Notes under the pieces: model-generated
What the model saw: only the letters and a program-made list of their open reading frames with translations
Databases searched by the model: none
Told to the model about the DNA's origin: nothing
Shown: positions 1 through 9,870 of the stretch, in pieces
Numbering within the stretch: position 1 is the stretch's first letter
Layout: each line of letters begins with the position of its first letter
Made by a program: the position numbers and the translations under genes
Origin: Pseudeuparius sepicola
Taxonomy: Eukaryota; Arthropoda; Insecta; Coleoptera; Anthribidae
Assembly (NCBI GenBank): GCA_963920635.1
Contig: OY987299.1
Location: 127,225,373 to 127,289,372, forward strand
Length of the DNA stretch: 64,000 nt
Direction: 5' to 3'

Positions 1-274
1 TTGTAGTCCTTGATGATGTAATTTTATAGATTAACGAAACCGCTTACTGTTTTTAAATAAACAAATCATAGTTGTGATATTATTTATACCTATGGTCTAT
101 TATTCACTCTAATCCCTCTAAAGTGAACTCTTACCAAAGTCTAGAAAGTATATCTCTGGACGCTGCTGTTACAGTCTAGAAAGTTTTCAGTTAGATTTAT
201 TTATTATTACACAAATATTAATATGGAATACTAGGTATATAAAACATTTTATAGAAGTAGAATTTAAACGCACT

Positions 275-530
275 TTTTTGGTCGTAACAACACTATTATG
301 CAGAACAATAATTATCCAATCAAACATTGATAGATGTTCAACTGACCCTAACGTGGTTCAAGAAGAATTCGGTAATCGAATCGTTAATTTAGATTTTATA
401 ATTGAGCAATTACAGAAGTTTTTTATACACGAACTCTTCATAGTACCTATGCACCTTTGCTGATATGAAAAATAATAGTAAAATTGCTTCGACGCCAAAA
501 AGCTATGCAGTGTGTTGCCAACGAAAAGTG
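275..530 (+). pseudogene. Degraded transposase-like coding fragment
   Basis: One frame reads as protein-like sequence containing NPNV-type acidic text followed by EEFGNRIVNLDFIIEQLQ (about 340-410). After a frameshift near 455 it continues as CTFADMKNN. The order GNRIV, then a hydrophobic helix, then CxF..M resembles the start of the insect Mutator-like transposase domain, where a 'GRRIV' box is followed by a Cys/Phe/Met motif. This is family knowledge from memory and unsupported by any search. There is no start codon in context and no catalytic residue in view, so it is at best a broken fragment. It could also be chance reading in AT-rich DNA. Confidence 0.28.
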
Positions 531-842
531 AACGCCCTCTATAACTCCTAAAAATATCATTTTTGCAATAAAGCAAACAGGCCACCGCCGTTTTTTAAAT
601 ATTCGCGCTTCTTCGTCGGCATCGGCGAGACTCGTGTGACCCGTCGGCGGCGGCCGGCACCTGACTTATTATTTCATATTATCTACACAGGAAAAAAAGA
701 CTGTTGTGATTTTAGTGAGTTCGTGTATATAGTCACTTTTCTAATCTAATCTATACTTTAGACTTAATTGCAGATGAACCAATAAGTTTAAAATAGTTTA
801 AATTTCCGTTAAGAAGACGTATTGTCACTTCGATACTAAAAA
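531..842. other. Noncoding stretch with a short GC-rich patch
   Basis: No gene seen. Positions about 605-665 form a CpG-rich patch (tcggcatcggcgagactcg, then cggcggcggccggc) that stands out from the AT-rich surroundings. No open frame or RNA fold is apparent in it. Confidence 0.4.
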
Positions 843-1022
843 ATGTCTCATGTTTTATTTAAACAATTAAATTTATTTTATTTAAATAATGATAATTCTC
901 ACCCTCAGACTACTCCAAACTATCTAAGAGTACCCCAGAAGCAACTGAAAAAACATTATAATTCATTGGATGAACAAAACAACTTAATTGCAACTTTTAT
1001 AGGTACCTATTCATCAATATAA
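843..1022 (+). CDS. Unassigned 59-codon ORF
   Basis: An ATG at 843 opens a 59-codon frame rich in Asn, Gln, Leu and His (contains SHPQTTPNYLRVPQKQLKKH), ending TAA at 1020-1022. The composition is less stop-dense and less Phe/Lys-biased than random AT-rich frames, and a possible donor (ATAG|GTACCT) lies at about 1000-1005. It could be an exon end or a transposon remnant. I recognise no family and it may be a chance frame. Confidence 0.15.
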   Translation: MSHVLFKQLNLFYLNNDNSHPQTTPNYLRVPQKQLKKHYNSLDEQNNLIATFIGTYSSI

Positions 1023-2050
1023 TCAGTAAATAATGTTTTTCAATTTTTATGGTATTCAAGAAATTCTTAGAATTTTCATATTAGAATTCATGTCCAATAC
1101 AAGTTAGATTGAATCAAGTACTTTTTACTCGACTGAACTAATATCCTATTACAAACACGTTAGTAAAAAAAGCTGTGACCTTGACTGAGTAATTTACCAA
1201 AATCAATGATCGCAAATTAATGATCGCAAAGGTTTTGAATCAACCATACATTTTATATCGTTCGTAGTCATAATGAATACTGTGCAAGTGAATGGCTATT
1301 AACAAACTGGGGGTTACTAGAACTTGTATCCACTAAAATTAAATGTTATTAATTTATTGATCTCATCTGCAACATTTCTGTTTTGTCAATTATAAGTTGC
1401 TACACTAGCAACTTGATTTGCATTTTACACATCATTTGCTTATTATTACAAATCCAGCAAAAATTCAGTGACAGTAGTTGTAATTTCAGTATAATGAACA
1501 GTTAAATGTACCCCTATTCAATTCAACACCATGAAACGTTATGTTATGTTGTTCTGACAAAAGAATGTGCTTAGAAAAGAAGTATTATAGAATCAATTCC
1601 AGAACATGCTATTTATTGAAATAAAATATTACATTTAAATTATTCATTAGAATTCAATATCAATTGTCATTGAATTGATTATTGTTAGTTGCAAAAAAGC
1701 TTTTGCTTGAGTTTGAGGAATAATATCTCATATTGAATTAAACAGTTTTTTTTACAAAGTGACAGATTTTTCTCAATGTAGTAACTACGGCCGGCTGCCC
1801 CTCAATCGTAGCACTATGAAGGGGCAGGCTGGAGTGGGGAGTCGTGGGGACTAGAGGAAGGAAAAGGATAGGCATATCTAATCGAGCGACGTTTGTCCTG
1901 AATTGAGTCGGGCACTTGAGGCGGATTTCATAAGTATCGTAGCCTCTTAAGCCCAAAATTATCTACAATTTTTGTCTCTGCAGTTTTTCTGTATAATCAG
2001 AAATAACGGAGTTACAGAGATCTGACGAAATATCAAAAAATCACTCTTTT
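1023..2050. other. AT-rich noncoding DNA
   Basis: No gene recognised. A moderately GC-rich patch at about 1785-1955 opens a 72-codon frame on the minus strand that has no recognisable motif, so I do not call it a gene. Confidence 0.5.
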
Positions 2051-2089
2051 CAAAATATATAGTGAGCTCATGGCTCACTATATATTTTG
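2051..2089. repeat. Perfect 17-bp hairpin
   Basis: Positions 2051-2067 (caaaatatatagtgagc) and 2073-2089 are exact reverse complements around a 5-nt loop (tcatg). It is a short AT-rich cruciform or transcript hairpin. Nothing around it shows a function. Confidence 0.85.
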
Positions 2090-2631
2090 GAAGCCCAGTT
2101 AGTAGCTTTCGTTCAAGGTCAAAAGACAGCAGTGTCGCGGTGATGGGGTAACGCACCGAAACAGTAGTGGATCCAACATCATAATAAGTTGGTTTAATTA
2201 AAAATTATGTTTATTCTTACTACTACCAACTCGTAAATTGTGTTAATTATGTTATATTATATGGTGCTATTATTTCCAAGTCTCCGATGGTTGCAAAGAT
2301 TATGAAATCTGTGAATTTTTTTTCAATTAATGCTGAATGCTTCTGCCCTAGTGAGTCTTAACAGTACAGTAAATCTAGATCACATTTATAGGTAGAATAT
2401 GCGAAACTTTAATTTCATAGGGATGCTTTATCGACCAATCGAAAGGGAAAAATCTCAGAAACAATATTCTAAAGAGGTTGTAACTTCTCAGACGTTACCA
2501 GAAATTAATTAAAAAGCAATTCATGAAAGCAATTTTATTGTTTACTATACGGTAAAACAAAATAGTAAACAAATAATGATGTATTTTTGTTGATGATAAT
2601 GCATTGCAAAAGAGACAAGAAGATGACAATT

Positions 2632-2725
2632 TCTTTGGGGATCTATTTAAGATATTATTCCGTTTGTGGACTGTGCAATCATAATTATTATTGTAGTTAT
2701 CAAAAATTTACCAATTGCTTCCGCT
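2632..2725 (+). repeat. Dispersed repeat, copy 1
   Basis: This segment (gatattattccgtttgtg, gactgtgcaatc, then gttatc and cttctgta further on) recurs in the same orientation at about 7245-7340 with scattered substitutions. It is a dispersed repeat of unknown class. Confidence 0.6.
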
Positions 2726-2871
2726 TCTGTAGTGACTGTTCAAGAAATACTAAAATAAGGGACTCGTGAAAAACGTTTATAAAGATAAAGGAGGCCCAAA
2801 ACCTCTTCTAGATCTAAAACAAACCACAAAAGACAGAGGGAAATAAATTAACAGGTATTTTAAGCAAAGTA

Positions 2872-3135
2872 TGAACAGGGTGGCTCACAATAAATTGTCA
2901 CCCCCCCTTAACTTGTTAGTTCTTGAGATTAGAAAAAAGTTTTTTACAAAAGTTTTAGATACTAATTCAAAGTTTTTTGTGGCGCTATTGCACCTTATAC
3001 AGTGTGTTCTAGAAAGCCGTGGCAGACATAACTTATGTTTTTTTAAATGGAACACTTTGCATATTTTTGGATTATTGAACTCTGCGCATTTTTCCGATTC
3101 CAACGAAGTATCTATGTTATATGTTCGCTCCAGGC
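2872..3135 (+). repeat. Dispersed repeat beginning at an ACAGGGTG-type end
   Basis: It begins gaacagggtggctcac and includes tttttttaaatggaacac, then tctgcgcatttttcc and tatgttatatgttcgctc. The same order of segments recurs at about 19207-19440, diverged (tttttttagatggaacac, ctacgcatttttctgg, tatgttatatgtttgctc). A third, shorter trace of the beginning occurs near 61435-61490. There is no matching inverted end, so this looks like a truncated member of the ACAGGGTG-ended repeats. Confidence 0.6.
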
Positions 3136-4200
3136 GCCTTTTTTGTGAGGGCTTACTCCTTGGGTTGCCATGGAAGACAAATGCTAAATTATAGTAAATT
3201 ACTGACAGTTTGCAAGTATAATCACGCTTTGGACAACAAAACGGACTATTTTAAGATTTTAGAGAAAATGGAGAAGGAAAATTGAGAGAAATGAGAAATT
3301 TTAAATAGTAACATAGTTAATAAACGTCAGATTTATCGTTTGAAATTAAATTTTTATTGATAACGACAATAACATTTAGCTAAAATTGTGCAATAGAAAT
3401 TTCAAACTAATTACAGTCTTGTCAATATAATTAAAAATGCAAAAAGCTGAATAATTACTGTGTTAATTGAAGTACTGCCGGAGGACCTCTTTAAGATAAT
3501 TCTAAATGTAAAACGATGCAGCGCTTCCGCCCGTTTTTTTGGGTGCAAAGTCAAACGAATCCTCCCGACGCCCGACTTCGTAGATTGCCAACAAAGAACC
3601 GACTTCTTTCCGCAAAAATATTCCTCTTAATTTTACAAGTAAGTCGCGAATTGAATGCCAATTAGGCGGACTTATGGAAATTGGGCGGCGAATTCATATT
3701 CGCCGCCCGCTGGGAAATTTGGCTCCGAAAAATGGAATTACATCGCGGGAAGTGGTGGGTAGGGCCGCTCATAAGCGTAGTATAGTTATACGGCGCCCGT
3801 ATTTACTTTGCTAAATTGGAATAGAGATTTGTTGAATTTTTAAGAGGTGCTCTTTCCGTTCGTGTGCAATTTCGAGGCTTGAAATATTTATGTCTATCAA
3901 GTGGTGCGGCGGCGGATACAAAGGGGGGCAAAGATTAGAAGAGAGCCCGATATACAGGTATTATTCTTCACAATAATTGTCTAATTGATCTCTGGAGATA
4001 TTTTATTTCATCTATTTAAAAAGGCCAAAAACATAAAAAATACATAAAAGTTAGTTTGTGTGTAGTACTCCAAAAAATGTTCGGCTGCGGGACTGTTCAC
4101 CCCGATTTGACCCACATCCCACATCATAAGGTCATTTGGTCCATGATCCACCTAATTTATATACAAAACTTTTAAATAACTAATAATAAAACTATTGTCA
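3136..4200. other. Noncoding DNA with a GC-rich island (about 3500-3960)
   Basis: The island contains CpG-rich text unlike its AT-rich flanks, and a strong hairpin at 3683-3708, but no convincing frame. Similar GC-rich islands without frames occur at 43.1, 50.2 and 60.9 kb. They may be conserved noncoding or promoter sequence. Confidence 0.4.
3683..3708. repeat. 11-bp GC-rich perfect hairpin
   Basis: gggcggcgaat (3683-3693), loop tcat, then attcgccgccc (3698-3708). It lies in the middle of the GC island, and its stem is unusually GC-rich for this window. Confidence 0.8.
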
Positions 4201-4213
4201 CACTAGCCGTGTG

Positions 4214-4985
4214 CGCCAGAGGGTTGGACTGACCCTCGCGGCTTGCCGGGAGAACTGGGAGGGGTCGCTGCCGCTGACGGAGCGTAATCCAATGAGACAC
4301 AGGTATGCACAAAAACAACTTGTGTTGTTTCAAACTCACACAACCGTTTGTAAACGCATCTTGACTGTTTGGGAGACGCGTAGCGGTATACTGTGGACCA
4401 GCAGCGGGACCGCGACTGACCGGCGCGTGGGGAACCTAAGAGCAGAGGTTCCCTGGCTCGCGATGTGCGGAGACCGATCTCCAACAATCCGGCGATCACC
4501 AACGCTCCAGCAAGACCCCCGGAGCAATCTGAGCCCCCTCGTAGTCTAGCCAGAACACAAGTTCGCTGAAAGGCTGCACCCTGTGCCCGATCCGACCACT
4601 CGGGGGTGGTTGGCGATCTAGTGGCTGCTGAAAAGCCAGAGGGTTGGACTGACCCTCGCGGCTTGCCGGGAGAACTGGGAGGGGTCGCTGCCGCTGACGG
4701 AGCGTAATCCAATGAGACACAGGTATGCACAAAAACAACTTGTGTTGTTTCAAACTCACACAACCGTTTGTAAACGCATCTTGACTGTTTGGGAGACGCG
4801 TAGCGGTATACTGTGGACCAGCATTATTGTTTAACTTAATTAACTAATCCTCGTATTTACATTATTGACTGTCCCTCGTACTCATTAAAGTTGTTATTGT
4901 TATCTTTATTTTTGTTTTGTTTGGTAGAAGTTGGTTTGAATAATTCGGTCACTGGTCCACAGATGTCACTTTGGTGACACTATCT
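4214..4985. repeat. GC-rich repeat with an internal 190-bp direct duplication, copy A
   Basis: Positions 4214-4403 and 4636-4825 are near-identical direct repeats (period 422), beginning agagggttggactgaccctc and ending atactgtggaccagca. The segment continues to a distal end reading ggtccacagatgtcactttg. A diverged relative without the duplication lies at about 7741-8385 with the same beginning and end. The GC-rich body plus AT-rich tail could be a long terminal repeat or a SINE-like unit. I see no coding domain and do not assign a class. Frames running through the duplicated block are a by-product of its GC content. Confidence 0.7.
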
Positions 4986-5010
4986 TTAAAGAAATGCAAT
5001 TACATTTTCA

Positions 5011-5590
5011 GGGGTAATATAACAAGTGGTGTGCCTATTATCGATAATACCTTTCGTTCATTTTAAGAATTATAATCCCAAAGCTGAAAATACCACGACT
5101 GCGCAGCAGGAGTGGTATTTTCTTAGCATTGGGATTATAATGAGTGATAAATTAAGGAAAGGTATTATCTATTATTAGGCATACCACGAGTTGTATTTAA
5201 AGAGAGAATTTAACAACTGCAAATAGTTAGTTTGACAGCTGCTGTAATTTAGATTAAACTTTCGGTTCTGAATATATTATTGGTTTAGCGTAACTAGGCG
5301 GACGTAACTAAGAGAGTAGGATTTCAGCGAAAATACCACTAGTGGTATTATCGCTGAAATCATCACCTGATTGGTTAATATTTAAAAAATCATATCATTT
5401 CATTGGTTCATATTGGCAGGCGTTTAATTCTCAGGGGTAATATAACAATTGGTGTGCCAAAGCTGAAAATACCACGACTGCGCAGCAAGAGTGGTATTTT
5501 CTTAGCATTGGGATTATAATGAGTGATAAATTAAGGAAAGGTATTAGCTATTATTAGGAATACCACGAGTTGTATTTAAAAAGAGTTTTC
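5011..5590. repeat. Duplicated palindromic MITE-like repeat
   Basis: The text aggggtaatataacaa, ggtgtgcc, aaagctgaaaataccac, gagtggtattttcttagc, then ggcataccacgagttg appears at 5011-5220. It recurs at about 5432-5590, lacking about 48 bp after the first segment. Each unit is an imperfect inverted repeat. Between them is a segment (gtggtattatcgctgaaatc, then atcacctgattggtta) also found at 29478-29560 and in part at 61512-61535. No coding. Confidence 0.7.
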
Positions 5591-6163
5591 CCTTAATATG
5601 GGCATTAAATGAAAGGGCTTGAAGAGTGGAACTAAAATGTTGAAAATAAAATTAATAGTAAAAAATATTTTTAAAAACAAGCTTTTATTTAAATGCTCTG
5701 AAAAGAAGAAAATAAACTTTATAATAAATCAAACCAAGGAAAACCCATAATTTTGTTATATTATACAACTGTATATGATATAAAAGCTTGTCGCGAGATT
5801 TGCGTGTGTAAATTTCTTTTATAGAAAAAAACAATTTCTACTTATTAGGTCACGGGCGTAGCCAAGGGGGGGGGGGTTTCGGGGGTTCAAACCCCCCCCC
5901 GAAATAAGCAAAATATTACCTAATATTATACCGAAAAAATACGAGGAGTGAAGAGTTAAATTATTATTACGTTAGAATATATTATGTAGTAATAGTAGCG
6001 CCTAGCGCCATCTTTTGACGAGAGGCAGACGCAGTTGCAGCCGAACTATTTTGTATTGTAGGGACACTTTGCGTTGTTTCTCGATTATTCGCCACGCCCC
6101 TAGGTCGAAATGAGCGGAACTTTGTGGAAGTTCGTGGAAGTTTCTGGACGGCTACTGGGCTGC

Positions 6164-6285
6164 TATATAAGCGGCGCCGCGGCGCGTGACCGCGCTTACG
6201 GCAGTATTGTTCCATGCGAACTCGAACCGAATAAAAGTGAAAAGTGGTGAACGAATAGTGAAGAGAAATAAGTGTACCGTGTAAG
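6164..6285 (+). promoter_or_regulatory. hAT transposase promoter and 5' splice donor
   Basis: A TATATAA box (6164-6170) is followed about 30 bases later by a start-site-like region (ggcagtattg) and by a strong donor-like gtaagtgagt at 6281. The inverted copy at 39263-40373 keeps the same TATA and donor, so the promoter is a conserved part of the element rather than host sequence. Confidence 0.4.
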
Positions 6286-6359
6286 TGAGTAATTTTAGTG
6301 CACTGTTATTCGATGACCTTGTTAAGGATAGATACGTGAGTCATTATTACTGTCGAAAA

Positions 6360-6780
6360 ATGGAGGGGAAAAAAAGGAAGGGTGATAAACCTAAAGGTAT
6401 GGACTACTGGAAAAAGTGGTGTAGTCAAGGTCAAGGGGTTTCTAATAAAGAAACAAATTTGGATTTAGCTATCAAAGCTTCAGCTACCTTGCATGCTGAT
6501 AAGAAGCCTACCCCGAAATCTAGTTTGGAATGCCTAGATATGTGCGATAAAAACCTTTATCCTAATATTTACACATTACTACAAATCTTGGCTACCATTC
6601 CTGTATCCACTGCTACCCCAGAAAGGTCTTTCTCGAGCCTAAGGAGACTGAAAAACTATTTACGAAACACTACAAGTGAAAACAGACTTAATGGTTAATG
6701 AACATTCACTATGGAACAGAAATTCATGCAGATGAAGTAGTGGATATATTTAAAAGAAAAAGCCGAAGATTTCTTCTTTA
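6360..6780 (+). pseudogene. hAT transposase, internal-deletion relic
   Basis: From an ATG at 6360 the frame starts MEGKKRKGDKPKGMDYWKKW, a basic N-terminus. It then passes through LDLAIKASATLHADKK straight into LYPNIYTLLQILATIPVST and TPERSFSSLRRLKNYLR. That last motif is the hallmark of the hAT C-terminal dimerisation domain (hATC), which in full-length proteins sits several hundred residues after the N-terminus; the DDE catalytic middle is absent. A 7-base deletion near 6695 relative to the other copies ends the frame at NRLNG. The remaining domain text (MNIHYGTEIHADEVVDIF) continues out of frame to about 6780. It cannot be catalytically active. An upstream non-ATG extension of the frame (from 6285) overlaps the probable splice donor and is unlikely to be translated. 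Confidence 0.75.
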
Positions 6781-7244
6781 ATGGTTTTAGATTTAGCGCA
6801 GAGGAACGAAATTAATTTATCCATTTCATTTAAAGTTAAGAACTTTATAAATATGTCGTAGTTTTTCGGATGAATATATAGATATTAAATTTCATGTAAG
6901 TATATTTTTGTTGTTTTATTTACTTCTCAAACTAAACCCCCCCCCAAAACTAAATCCTGGCTACGCCCGTGTATTAGGTACTTTCCTCAAGATATACATA
7001 TATATTATATGGTCGCGAGATTCTCGTGTGTAAATTTCTTTTATAGAAAAATACATTTTCTACTTAAAATTACTTTCAAGATATATATATATTCTCGCGA
7101 CAAGCTTTTATATCATATACAGTTGTATAATGTAACAAAATTATGAATTTGCCTTGGTTTGATTTATTATAAAGTTTATTTTCTTCTTTTCAGAGCATTT
7201 AAATTAAAGCTTGTTTTTAAAAATATTTTTTAACTATTAATTTT

Positions 7245-7340
7245 TTGGCGATCTATTCAGATATTATTCCGTTTGTGTACTGTGCAATCGCGTAGTGTTT
7301 GTAGTTATCGAAGGTTGACCAAGCGGATTCCACTTCTGTA
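7245..7340 (+). repeat. Dispersed repeat, copy 2
   Basis: Diverged copy of 2632-2725 in the same orientation (gatattattccgtttgtg, tactgtgcaatc, cacttctgtac). It abuts the right end of the fold-back repeat. Confidence 0.6.
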
Positions 7341-7566
7341 CATAATATAAAGAGTTTGTACGTAGCACAAACAATTTTCGAGTGCGGCACTATCCCACCT
7401 CTACAATAACTCACGGGCCGCGCCTGTTGATATTGGTTCGTAATTATTATGGAATCGTTAAATTTTAAAGCACGATTCTACTAAAATATGACTAACAGAT
7501 TCCTTATAAGGCGATGCACTGGAACCTTCCCCCGTATTCTCTCCGAGGCCATTTCTCTTAAGTTAT

Positions 7567-7600
7567 GCAACAAAGCGTTGAGTGAGGAATAATAAGAGGC
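7567..7600. repeat. Left half of a 1-kb-spaced inverted repeat
   Basis: gttgagtgaggaataataag plus aggcg here is matched in reverse complement at about 8560-8586. The pair brackets the GC-rich repeat copy B and may mark the ends of a composite element. No target duplication was found. Confidence 0.55.
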
Positions 7601-7740
7601 GCAACCTTACGGGGCGCAGCGAGGTCGAAAACGCGGCCCGAAAAGCGTCCGAGATAAAAAGCGTCCGAGACAAAAAAATACATATTGTCACAACAAGAGT
7701 GCCTTCTACACGGGGCCTCTACCATTTGTCGCACTACTTG

Positions 7741-8385
7741 TGTGTGCCGGAGGGTTGGACTGACCCTCACGGCTTGCCGGGATCAATGGGTGCGGGAGTC
7801 GCGAAGCGCAGATTGAAGAAGACAGCAGGTACAAAGTAGGGTGATGTTTATTCTTCCACTCACAGATATGCCTCTAACAGTATCTGGACCATGGCGGGGG
7901 TAGCGCGGACTGTGGACCGACGCGACCGATACTACGTGGAAGTGACCGGGGCGCGAGTTGCGCCCTTGACCCGACGGCGCGGTGCCGCTGCTGACCCACT
8001 GACGACTTCAACAGTGCCCGGGGCGCTGTCGTCTGCCCCCCGGAGCCCGACCTGAACAAGGAGGCTACTCAAGCGGGGTCCATTGCCAGGTCAGACCACC
8101 GCGGGTGGCCAGTGATCAAGTAGCTGCTATTAAGCGGGGCTTACTGATGCCCAACTTGTGGCTGGTGCCGAATTTATACTAGCAGATTTTGCCGACTTAG
8201 CGTTTGGACTTCGATCTATCTAGTGTTTATCTTATTGAACAATCCTTGTATGTTTTGTTATTAATTGTTCCCTGTATTTATAAATTTGTATAATGTTATC
8301 TTTACTTGTTATGATTTAGTAGAAATGAGTTTGAATGGTTTGGTCATCGGTCCACAGATGTCACTTTGTTGACAATATCATTCCA
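7741..8385. repeat. GC-rich repeat, copy B
   Basis: It shares with 4214-4985 the start (agggttggactgaccctc), a middle block (accgcgggtggccagtgatc against a similar block at 4600-4630) and the end (ggtccacagatgtcactttg). It lacks the 190-bp duplication and has a diverged GC-rich body. Class uncertain (LTR or SINE-like). Confidence 0.6.
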
Positions 8386-9676
8386 GTAAAATAAAAAATA
8401 AATAAAATTGTACCGTTAGCCCGTTGTAGAGGGTTCTAGAAAACATAAACAAGTTGTAAGAATCCGTGGTCGCTAGGCGACTATATATAGCGAGTGGGGG
8501 CAACGGGGAGCTTCAGGGTAAGCACACGAAAACCGGTCACGCAATTTTATATGGGCCTTTCGCCTCTTATTATTCCTCACTCAACGAACAAAGATATTCC
8601 AAACACCTTTCCAAGCACGTTTCGCAGCGTCGCAAGTGCAATACGGAGCTGTTTAACCGGACGGCGCCGAAAATAAATTCGGCGCACGTAGCGTCTTCGC
8701 AGCGCTGCAATGATGGGCCGCAATCAAGGAAATTAAATTGGACGTGAGGCCGCTCTCATCCGATTAATCTGCGTCCGGATCGCGTTTGTCGCGAAGCTGT
8801 GCTCTTCCGAAAACTGCGCCGTTCCACCGGGGAATTTGCCGAAAGGAGATTGAAGATGAAAGGAGGTGCGATGCCAATGCAAAGTCCCAAAAAGAGTCCA
8901 TTTACGTTAAAAAGACTATGCGGTTTAAGTTATTCAAAACGTTTTGGAATGCTTAATGTTAATGATCGCCTAACTAATGAAAGTTCTCCATTTCCATTTT
9001 CATTTTCAATTATACATTGTGTTCAGCAAACAAAACGCATGTAAAAATTCAGGTAAAAATTTCAATGAAATCTCAAAAATTCTTAACATTTTAGAATTTT
9101 AATATGGTACTAATTTGTTTACTATACACATTTTTTGTTATAGTGTGAATAATATAAAACTAATAAATGGAGGACAATGGCGAACATCGAAGTAGGGGCA
9201 ACCCTTGACTATAACTATAATAAATATTTAAAAACTAACATAAAGATAAAGTAAACAAAAATACACAATGGGGAACTTGCACAAAAATTAAATTTGAAAA
9301 AAATATTACTCACAAACGTAATAGGGAAGTTGACGATTTTTCAAAGTTGGCATTATTTGTTTCCTTTTGCGGTTCAGATTAGTGTAAAGCAATTTTAAAA
9401 CAAAATTAAAATTATTTTTCCATCATTTACAAAATATAACGGTTTTTCCCGAAAATTACGTCATAACAAATCAATCCGATCGAATTTTTGATCGCAAATA
9501 AATCAGGCTTTCCTGGTCAGATGTTAAGTTAGCTACGAATCAACAATCGCGGCGCACCTTATTTTTTTCATTTTATGGAATGAGGAAATCCTAACCAAGC
9601 TTTCTTCTTTCTTCTGTTTATTTTTTTTATGAGTGATTTGTTTGCGAAGTTTCTAAAAACAACCGCACTATGTTAA
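8386..9676. other. Noncoding DNA, partly GC-rich (about 8590-8870)
   Basis: A frame at 8799-9044 contains KMKGGAMPMQSPKKSPF but has no recognisable domain. The rest is AT-rich with no feature I can support. Confidence 0.35.
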
Positions 9677-9870
9677 AAAGTGTTTTGTGAGCTATTGCAA
9701 TAATAATAGCAACAACAGCAACAAGATTTTTGTTCGATTAAGTACCACCTGGACTCGACAGAAGAAAATTATGGTTTGATGTTTGATGCAAACCGCTGTC
9801 ATGAACCCTCCTCCAAAGGCATATATTATTGTTGCGAAGATCATTTTGATGTAAGACATTTATTGAAATG
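9677..9870 (+). pseudogene. Degraded THAP zinc-finger domain
   Basis: Three frames in sequence spell out the parts of a THAP domain. KKCFVSYCNNN (first Cys pair, about 9680-9715) is followed, after a shift, by RRKLWFDV (about 9755-9778), and after another shift by YYCCEDHFD (about 9826-9853). The order Cys-x3-Cys, RRKLW and C-x2-HF is that of THAP C2CH zinc fingers, which bind DNA and occur both in host regulators and at the N-terminus of P-element-type transposases. Two frameshifts show it is broken unless short introns intervene. Immediately downstream (about 9945-10000) is a start-like MESSSPGSSPAKRKKK with a basic cluster, possibly unrelated. Confidence 0.45.

Larger units (their letters stand above)
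5851..6971 (+). mobile_element. Internally deleted hAT element (copy 1)
   Basis: The ends are inverted repeats: CACGGGCGTAGCCAAG on the left and CTGGCTACGCCCGTG on the right. They are followed inwards by G/C homopolymer tracts. It is flanked by a perfect 8-bp direct duplication, tattaggt (5843-5850 and 6972-6979). TIR, TSD length and the hATC domain inside fix the superfamily as hAT, and the CAxGGGCGTAGCCAGG end is like the Tip100/ZMYM-type branch. At 1121 bp it is far shorter than an autonomous element: the N-terminal basic region is joined directly to the C-terminal dimerisation region. A near-identical copy lies at 39263-40373 on the other strand. Confidence 0.92.
5641..7248. repeat. Old fold-back repeat split by a hAT insertion
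   Basis: Left arm about 5641-5793 and right arm about 7100-7248 are inverted copies (aaacaagcttttatttaaat against atttaaattaaagcttgttt). Between them were two tandem units of about 93 bp starting gtcgcgagat; the first is interrupted at tattaggt by the hAT element. The repeat is therefore older than the hAT insertion. Confidence 0.65.

Noticed and set aside
4203..4763. 186-codon minus-strand frame in the GC-rich repeat
   Set aside because: Its ends repeat the same protein text because of the 190-bp DNA duplication, and opposite-strand frames are equally open. Composition effect, no domain.
6285..6359. Longer hAT frame from a GTG (MSNFSALLFDD...)
   Set aside because: A non-ATG start is unlikely in a eukaryote, and a donor-like GTAAGTGAGT overlaps it. 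The ATG at 6360 is preferred.
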